From Quillaja saponaria (taxonomy: Eukaryota > Streptophyta > Magnoliopsida > Fabales > Quillajaceae): 64,000 nt of DNA. Location: the NCBI GenBank assembly GCA_029379385.1, contig CM055612.1, positions 13,392,001-13,456,000 of the forward strand. Reading direction: 5' to 3'. Positions within the stretch are counted from its first letter, which is position 1, and each line of letters begins with the position of its first letter. Made by a program: the position numbers and the translations under genes. The notes under the pieces were generated by a model that saw only the letters and a list, made by a program, of their open reading frames with translations, ran no database searches and was not told where the DNA came from. Shown in pieces: positions 57,231 through 64,000 of this stretch.

Positions 57231-57663
57231 AACTCGGGTGCGGTTGAGGTTCACCTGGTCGATTCAATGACCCTAACAGGGAACTCGACCCCCTGGTGCT
57301 CGCGGTCAGGCATGCGAGGCCGCCAGGTTTTCACCCACGCTCCAAGCCTCTGTCGAGTCCCCAAGATCTCCAAAACCCGGGTGCGGTTGAGGTTTACCTG
57401 GTCAATTCAACGACCCTGACAAGGAACTCGATCCCCGGGTGATCGCAGGTCAGGCACTCGAGGCCGCCAGGTTTTCACCCGTGGTCCGAGCCTCCGCCGA
57501 GTCCCCAAGATCTCCAAAACCTAGGTTAGAAACGGTTGAGATTCACCTAGTCGATCCAACGGCCCTAACAGGGAACTTGACCTCCTCAGTGCTCGTGGTT
57601 CAGGCACGCGCGGCCTCCAGGTTTCCATCCTGCGATCCGATCCTCCGCTGAGTTCGCCCGCAA
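57231..57663 (+). repeat. Tandem array B, three units of about 144 bp
   Basis: Units 57231-57373, 57374-57517 and 57518-57663. Each has GGTGCGGTTGAGGTTCACCTGG (or a variant), AGGGAACTCGACC, GAGGCCGCCAGGTTTTCACC and CGAGTCCCCAAGATCTCCAA. Unit 3 is the most diverged. Confidence 0.9.
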
Positions 57664-57981
57664 AAGGTCTGCACTCAGATATTTAACTCTCCAAAAGTGG
57701 ACTCTAGTACTGCATGACCTTTTTAATCGTAAAGCATATTGTTTTACCTTTATATGTGCTTAACAAATTTTCTTTTGAGATCGACTATTTAACCGTAGTT
57801 GCAGGGAAATTTCACAGCCCAAGACACAGGAAGTTAGAGCTATGAAGCTCACCTCGACGTTGCAAGGCTTGGAGCCAAAAGCTCGTCTGCTAAGAAAAAG
57901 CTCAATTGACACTAGTTTTGCCCTTAGTTGACTTCAAGTCCAAGTCACTTCATTCCTCGAACTTGTTTTTGGGGGGACTTG

Positions 57982-58287
57982 TGTTAATACAAATATTAAC
58001 TTAAGCCCAATAAGCCCAGGCCCACTAATGACCCTACAAATACAAGCTCTCACACTATGAAAAAAGGTTAAGTCTTTCTACACCTTAGCTCTCCCTCTTA
58101 TCTCTCTAGATACTGACTTGAGCTTCAGAGTGCTGACAGGTCTCCAGACCACACCCCTGCAGGTCTCAAGCTCGGACAAGTAGAGGCGTTGAGGAGACCT
58201 CCAGCTCGGACACGTCGAGGAGACCTCCAGCTCGGACACGTCGAGGAGACCTCCTCACCAAGTCTCAGGACAAATCCGACATTAACA
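57982..58287 (+). repeat. 3' LTR of the non-autonomous element
   Basis: Starts TGTTAATACAAATATTAAC, ends ATTAACA. It differs from the 5' LTR mainly by small indels, including one extra 28-bp CCAGCTCGGACACGTCGAGGA-type unit. Confidence 0.9.
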
Positions 58288-59047
58288 CAAGGGCAGAACC
58301 AAGGCTGAGCATAAGAGATATATAAGTATGAAATAAACGGAAAAAAGGAAAAGAGAAGACTTTGCCACAACTGCTATGGCAAAGGTGCAAAGCAAAAGAA
58401 AAGCAAAAACAAGCTAAGTTGATGGATAACTTACCACAATTGGAAGAAAAAAAAAAATCAATGCCAAGACAACACAAAATCTGACTAAACAACCCACACA
58501 CACTTGAATCCATGGCACAAGCAAAAAAATGGAGAGGAAAACTTAGTTGCAAGGGAAACGTTTCTTTTCTCTTGGCAACAAGGATTTTCATAGGCTGAAC
58601 AAATCAAGATCAAACAGGACAAGAGGCAATGGAACTCACTTGCAGAACAATAAGAATAAAGGGGAAGGTGGTGCTAGAAAAGAAAGAAAGGAAAAAAAAG
58701 ACAAGAAGATAAATTAATACAAACCACATAAATAGAGTTAAAGTCAACCTCCCAATATGTGGTGCAAAACTATTCCTATTACTTACATATATATATATAT
58801 ATATATATATACATAAATACTTTTTAACTTACAAATACATAATGATTCGTTAATCTTGTCACATCTATACATGTATAAATATTTGTACACTTGCCCATAA
58901 AAAGAAATTATATAATGAAAATTAATTCTTACTTCATTCCTATATTTATACAAGTATTTAATTAGTTTGTTTTCATATTTATTATTTTATAATAAAAGTT
59001 TAAACATCATGTCTACAACTCAATTCGTATGCCATCGGGTTATAACA
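58288..59047 (+). repeat. Long-LTR family fragment, right of the nested element
   Basis: Resumes at CAAGGGCAGAACC with a purine-rich stretch (58330-58720), an (AT)n tract and the terminal text TTTGTTTTCATATTTATTATTTTATAA, and ends GGGTTATAACA. This matches the right end of the 7855-11138 insertion (TTTGTTTACATATTTATTATTTTATAA, ending ATCATAACA). Confidence 0.6.
58786..58811. repeat. (AT)n microsatellite
   Basis: About thirteen AT units within the long-LTR fragment. Confidence 0.9.
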
Positions 59048-60282
59048 ACAATGTATTCTAAACTAAGTAACTAGGCATTTACTAATTATCAATAACTTCC
59101 ATAACCTTGAAAAATTGACTTAATCATAATTGTATTGAGTTTTCATGCCTAACTAAAACTCATACTACATTTAAAGTAAAAGCAAATTATTTGTGTAATA
59201 AATAAGATAGTTCTCACTAAATTAAAGACGTACAAAATCTGCAGCATACCCCTGCCGACCCAATACTCCAATATATGGAAAGAAATGATTGAAGATTTAA
59301 TTCAATCAATAGAATTGCTAAAAAAAAAGAAAAACTTAGAATATTCAAGCAAGAAAAATAACCTTCCAGAATTTGATGATAAAATCTTTTGTTTCAGCCA
59401 TAACCAAAAGGCTCAAATGTTGGAACAAGCCGAATGTAAACTCATCTTTGAGCTTGGGTTCTTCATCAACTCTACCTCAACTATGTAAATTATAACCCAT
59501 AGATAGACCAAAAAGGATGAAGAAAACTTGAAACTGATAAATAAGTAGTTGAGATGAATGAATATCTGAGAAAGAAGGTGGTAGATGTCGATGTTGATCT
59601 GGTCCTGATCTTTGAGGATCTTTGTCTTCTTGATTCACATTGTCGCTTTTAGCAACCTCACTTACCGAGGGTGGCCATCATCGCTTTTGAGATTCAGGAT
59701 TATTTAGCACCAAAATAATAGAATGAGGTTTTTTTTTTTTTTTAATGGAAGTCAGTTTATTGGTGATAACATTATTTATTTATTAAAACAACTAACAAAT
59801 AAATAAATAAATAAAATCATTAAAGAAACATTTTATGGTATCTCACATATTTTTTTTGGTAGTACAATAAGCCTAAACGGCCAAAAACAGAAAACTAACA
59901 CTAAATGAAATGAGGCATAGCAACCTAACATGTCATCAAGAAGAAAAAGCACTAACATTTCAACCCAAAAGATCGAACTAAATGGTGAGAATCCAAGCTC
60001 CCATCCGCAACATTTGTAGCAAGCTAATCAGCATGCGTATTACAATACACATAACTAATATTAAAAATATATAAATCTTACATTCTTCTATTTATATTAA
60101 TATATTTTTAACCTCATAAACAAATATAATATTTTTTAAAAATTACAAAATAATTTAGGGAAGGGATTATTTTACTTTTTAAAAAGAATCTTACTTATAA
60201 TTCATATAATTAAAAATAATTACTATTAAAAATGAATAAAATAAATACCGGTGCCTAAAAACTAGTATAATATAATTGATAC
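59048..60282. other. Intergenic, no gene recognised
   Basis: A 67-codon frame at 59285-59488 and an antisense open stretch around 59490-59690 are not assignable to a family. An AAAT microsatellite lies near 59798-59816. Confidence 0.45.
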
Positions 60283-61700
60283 TTGAGAATTAAGACAATA
60301 TGATGTGAACATTTATCAATAAACTCATCTAATATTTTGAAATTATAATCTTGGTATATCACCCATTAATTCTCTCTCAGTCTCTCTTCAATTATATCAG
60401 TTTGCCACATCACTCACTAATTCTCTCAAATATCTCTTCAGTTAATTATACAAAATATATGTTTCTACTTTTTCTAACTCATTCCTATTATATTCTCATC
60501 TTTATTGTTTTGTTTGATATTTGTTAAAATATTTTTCCCTAAACAAAAAATTCTTAATTTACTCCCACTCTCTTACAAGTACATGAATAAACTTAATTTG
60601 ATGTATCTTTATTCGTAAACAAAAATGACTTAGTTTCAAAAAAAAAATATCAAAAATTTATTATAATGACTAATATTCTGAATGATTTTCACTACTTATT
60701 AGAGCTGATTAATTGTGAAAAAATTAAAGAAAATTTATGTTTACATCAAATCATCAATTAGTCTTGATACCAAATTTCAAATTTTTTTTTTATTCTTTGC
60801 TTAAATAGAAAGATCTATGCAATTCAAAATTAAAATTAAAAATTTATGAAACAAAATATATCTTTTTTGAAGTTAAAAATTCATTATAATATCATTGTTA
60901 GGGGAATAATATGCTGACAAGGTAACACACGCAAAATAAGTTGACGCATCAATTAATATTATAATAACAAATCAGCATAGTTTTATCTTTCAAACTAATA
61001 CCGTTAAAATAAAGATAATAAATAAGTTAATAATGCTTGTTAATAATAAATCTTGCAATATAAAAAAATTAATAAAATAATTCGTGCATCATACAAAATC
61101 GCATGAAAAGCCAAATAAATCTAGTTGCAATTTAAACTTAAATAATATCATGTACCAACTATTCGTGAACTTGACAATCTGATTACTTTTTATTGGTGGA
61201 CGTTGCAATATAACTTTAAACAATACCATGTGGATCCTTTAACGATGCCATGTGTTAAAACTGGAGACAACATCATATGGTTTAATATCTATAAGATATA
61301 ATATAATGAATACATAAGAGTTAGGAGAATATGATATTGACATCTTATCAATATATTAATATAATATTTTGATACATAATTGTGTCAGATCATCTATTAA
61401 TTCTCTCGTATCTCTCTTATATTATATTATTTTGCCACATATTCCCTAACTTTTTTAGTCTAATTTCTATTATCTTTTCTCTACCATTATGTTACATAGG
61501 TTTTTATTTTTTATTTTTTGTGTTTGTCTCTAATTTTTCTTATTTTTACAATTTTGTTTGGTACTTTTAAAATATTTTTCCTTAATTTGTTTTTAATTTA
61601 CTTTGACTCTCTAAATTAATATTTCAATGTCATATCAACCTAATTTTCTTTTCCAAACTAATATTTTTACAATGATAAATATATGTTTGTAAATATATTA
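60283..61700. repeat. Direct duplication about 1 kb apart
   Basis: About 60290-60640 and about 61320-61640 share GAATATGATAT-GACAT-TTATCAAT, AATATTTTGA-A-ATAAT, TCA-C-ATTAATTCTCTC, TATCTCTCTT, TTTGCCACAT and AAATATTTTTCCCTAA in the same order. The copies are clearly diverged. No coding sequence and no terminal signals that I can define. Confidence 0.55.
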
Positions 61701-62284
61701 ATAAGAAATCTCATAAAATAAAAAATATTATAAACTTCAAAAAATAAATTTAAAATAAAACAATAAAATGATTCATGCATCGTACAAAAGCCGAATAAAT
61801 TTAGTCAAATAATATACTCCCTACTTTATAAGTTAGTTCTATTTCAACACATGTCAACATAACAATCTAGAGGTGCCAAAAACTCAAGACACCAGCAGTT
61901 ATAGAAAATTAAAAACTTCTAAGCATAAACAGACGTGCTACAAAACAATTAAAGGCCGCCTGTGTTGCCTATTCCTTCTCTTCCTTTCTTTTCATTTCCT
62001 TCTTTTTAAATAACTCTCTTTCTCTCTCTCTCCTTTAAAAACTCTAGCTATATTTTCTGTAATTGATAAGTAATAGTAATACTAACAATATATTCTATAA
62101 TTGAATGGATAAACCAGCTGCTGTAACATCCTCCAACATTTCAACTAAACAAAAACATTAATAACAATCCCAAAATTCAAAAAAAGAATGACCACTAATA
62201 TTAAGATTCCCAATTCTCCCTCACCCCCACTATTATAACTTGATATTGAAACATGAAATTATAACAATTTGATGTAATTCTTGA
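61701..62284. other. Intergenic, no gene recognised
   Basis: AT-rich with a CT-rich tract (about 62010-62035). Nothing else is supported. Confidence 0.45.
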
Positions 62285-63250
62285 TCATAAAAATAAATAC
62301 AAGTATATATATAAAAATGTACTCAAGATTAAATATACACCACAAATTTATATTTTTGAGTTTGACTCTATTTTTTCATTTTTTCTTATTTTTCTCACTT
62401 TTTATTTTCTTTCTTGTTTCCTTTTTAGCTTTGGCCGACTCCCCTGTTTTGTTTCCTTTCCCACCGCCTTTGCTCTAGAATTATCTACTTGTTTCATGCT
62501 GCAGTCGAGATAAGGACATCCTTCTTCCATATTCTACCATGATGAATTTCAGCTTTTATAATCAAGCTTTTAAAGCCATTTCTCTTATCCCTCCTTGACC
62601 ATCCGAGAGCAGTACCAATATGGTAACTGCCATGTTTTAAGTCTTGGTAGCTTGTACTTGGATTTTAGCCGAGTGAGCTTTCTCATCTCATGGAAGACTG
62701 CAAGTTAAACGGCAAGCTGCTGTGCACCTTGAGTGATTGAACTACCAACTATTCTAAGAGCTATAAGCATATCTAGGAATCTGATTGTCTTCTTTGTTCC
62801 ACTTGCCATTATACAAGGTATTAGGTTTAGCTACCCTTGTAACATTGATTTTTTCCGTTCTTAAAATGTACCACGATTGGGAACAATGATTCTAGTTTGA
62901 TGATTTTCAAACTCTTTTTTCTGGGTTGTTGCCGCTAATTCTTGCTGTTTTTAGTTCTTTTTATGGAAAATTAGTACTTAGTTGGTTAAATTTTTTTTTT
63001 TTCCCAAGAATCTAGTTGTCAAATCATTACCCGTAAGTTCATTGTAACTATGATTAATTTTATTTATTGCGGAAGCCTATTAAAAAGAGGGTTGTGATTT
63101 GAGAATTATTATGTCAGTACGTCAAGCTTGAGAATTTGGTCATCAAGTTATTACCAGCGTAATAATTATAGCTCTATGATTAATTTTTCTATGTTCTAGG
63201 ATGCAAACAGTAGTGAATTATATTTATTGGGTTAACAGGTCATAAGTTGA
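62285..63250 (-). repeat. Long-LTR family fragment, inverted
   Basis: The pyrimidine-rich strand (TTTCTCACTTTTTATTTTC, then TTTCCTTTCCCACCGCCTTTGCTCT) resembles the reverse complement of the purine-rich end at 10640-10860, which reads TTCCTTCCCCACCGCCTCTGTTCTC. The right boundary is uncertain. Confidence 0.45.
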
Positions 63251-64000
63251 GGTATCTCATTACCATATTATTACCAGTGCATTAATTGCAGCTCTAGAGT
63301 TTATAGCTATGTAGGAGTGGTAGTGCAGATTTATAGGGGCAATGATTACTATGGGACAATTTTTATTTTATTTTTATTCAGTTTTTCTTATTGATGCTTA
63401 ATATCATCATTCATCCTTTGAAACTTATTGCTAATTATGTGAACATTGCTATCAGCTGCAAAGATGGAAGATATAATGAGCGGAGACAAACTTATACTAA
63501 GGGGCCTGAAATTTCATGGGTTTCATAGGGTGAAATTTGAAGAAAGAAAGGATTTTGAGTAAGTTAGTGTGGAGTTCCATATGTTATGCTTTTACATAAC
63601 CAAAGTAATTTTAAAGTTCATGTTTAGGAGATGTGAAATGTTGGAAGTAAGGAATTTGTATGAATTTTCTTGGCATATATAGATATAAATATACATATAC
63701 ACGAGTTGAAATTGATTTTGCCTTAAGATGTTTGATAAAATGCTTAAAAGAAGGTAGTTGTAATGTAATGAATAAAACTTGGTATATCTTAATCCATGTG
63801 GATGAGGATTATGTGAAATAGAATTAAAAGTCTAAAAATAAAGGATAAAGAAATGGTTAAATGGTTAAGGAAGGGAAATCTTGGAAACTTGATTGGATTA
63901 ATATTGAAATTATATAATTCAAGTTCTTGATTAACTATAAATGATTAACTTCACTTGAACTTAATACTTGAAATGTGAGTAATGCTAAGTTAAGGAATTA
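63251..64000. other. Intergenic, no gene recognised
   Basis: AT-rich with no open frame worth calling, running to the window edge. Confidence 0.4.

Larger units (their letters stand above)
55047..58287 (+). mobile_element. Non-autonomous LTR retrotransposon with internal tandem arrays (3.24 kb)
   Basis: LTRs at 55047-55344 and 57982-58287, identical CAAGG target duplications, a primer-site-like TTGGCTCCGTCTATAGGAA immediately after the 5' LTR and a polypurine tract (GGGGGGACTTG) before the 3' LTR give a complete retroelement frame. The roughly 2.6-kb interior shows no gag, protease, RT or integrase. Instead it holds four units of about 188 bp and three units of about 144 bp, both GC-richer than the surroundings. 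It must have moved with proteins from another element, probably gypsy-like judging by the primer site (inference). Confidence 0.85.

Noticed and set aside
59285..59690. Possible exon(s) of a host gene (67-codon + frame and an antisense open stretch)
   Set aside because: No recognisable family, and both strands are equally open. Evidence is insufficient.
1..64000. CRISPR arrays, bacterial-type operons, rRNA genes or organellar DNA
   Set aside because: No regular repeat-spacer pattern, Shine-Dalgarno-led gene strings or rRNA core motifs were seen. Introns and plant transposons point to nuclear DNA.

Overview
This is AT-rich nuclear DNA from a flowering plant, very probably a eudicot. The evidence is GT-AG introns, two plant gene families (a CRINKLY4-related receptor kinase and an NFX1-type zinc-finger protein close to Arabidopsis NFXL2), and a plant transposon set: RTE LINE, Ty1-copia, tRNA-derived SINEs, hAT-type MITEs and a FAR1/MULE transposase remnant. 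I see no prokaryotic-style operon, CRISPR array or rRNA gene. The species cannot be named from the sequence.

Two host genes stand out. (1) 17649-20172, + strand: an intronless CCR4-like receptor kinase with intact kinase motifs and one single-base frameshift in the ectodomain. (2) 28556-49848, - strand: an NFXL2-like gene reconstructed here as 13 exons and 898 codons, with every exon phase agreeing. Its introns hold most of the mobile DNA in that region. Intron 11 is about 11.3 kb and contains a copia element inside another LTR element, plus at least four hAT-type elements, one inside another. Intron 4 holds a hAT MITE with a perfect 8-bp target duplication, and intron 8 holds a SINE with a perfect 15-bp target duplication. 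Exons 3 and 4 carry a +1 and a +2 indel that cancel, so a 13-residue stretch is read out of frame and a conserved Cys/His segment is lost while the reading frame is kept.

Layout. 1-3.2 kb: full-length but decayed RTE LINE with a 17-bp target duplication. 3.2-6.7 kb: no gene seen. 6.7-11.9 kb: FAR1/MULE transposase pseudogene on the - strand, split by a 3.3-kb TG...CA insertion that looks like a very long solo LTR. 11.9-17.6 kb: degenerate tandem repeats, further fragments of that repeat family and a SINE. 17.6-20.2 kb: CCR4-like gene. 20.2-28.5 kb: telomere-like TTTAGG-type repeats interrupted by MITEs, a 2-kb foldback structure and a 197-bp tandem duplication. 28.6-49.8 kb: NFXL2. 49.9-53.4 kb: locally duplicated AT-rich DNA and a decayed RPA70-like gene interrupted by a SINE. 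53.4-59.0 kb: fragments of the long-LTR family, with a 3.2-kb non-autonomous LTR element nested inside that has a 5-bp target duplication, intact PPT and PBS, and two internal tandem arrays but no gag-pol. 59-64 kb: AT-rich intergenic DNA with a dispersed duplication and an inverted long-LTR fragment.

No pathway joins the two genes. NFXL2-type proteins are nuclear/membrane zinc-finger regulators, and CCR-type kinases are plasma-membrane receptors. I found no convincing new biological system. The items most worth checking are the paired indels in NFXL2, the nested intron, and the non-autonomous LTR element with its internal arrays.
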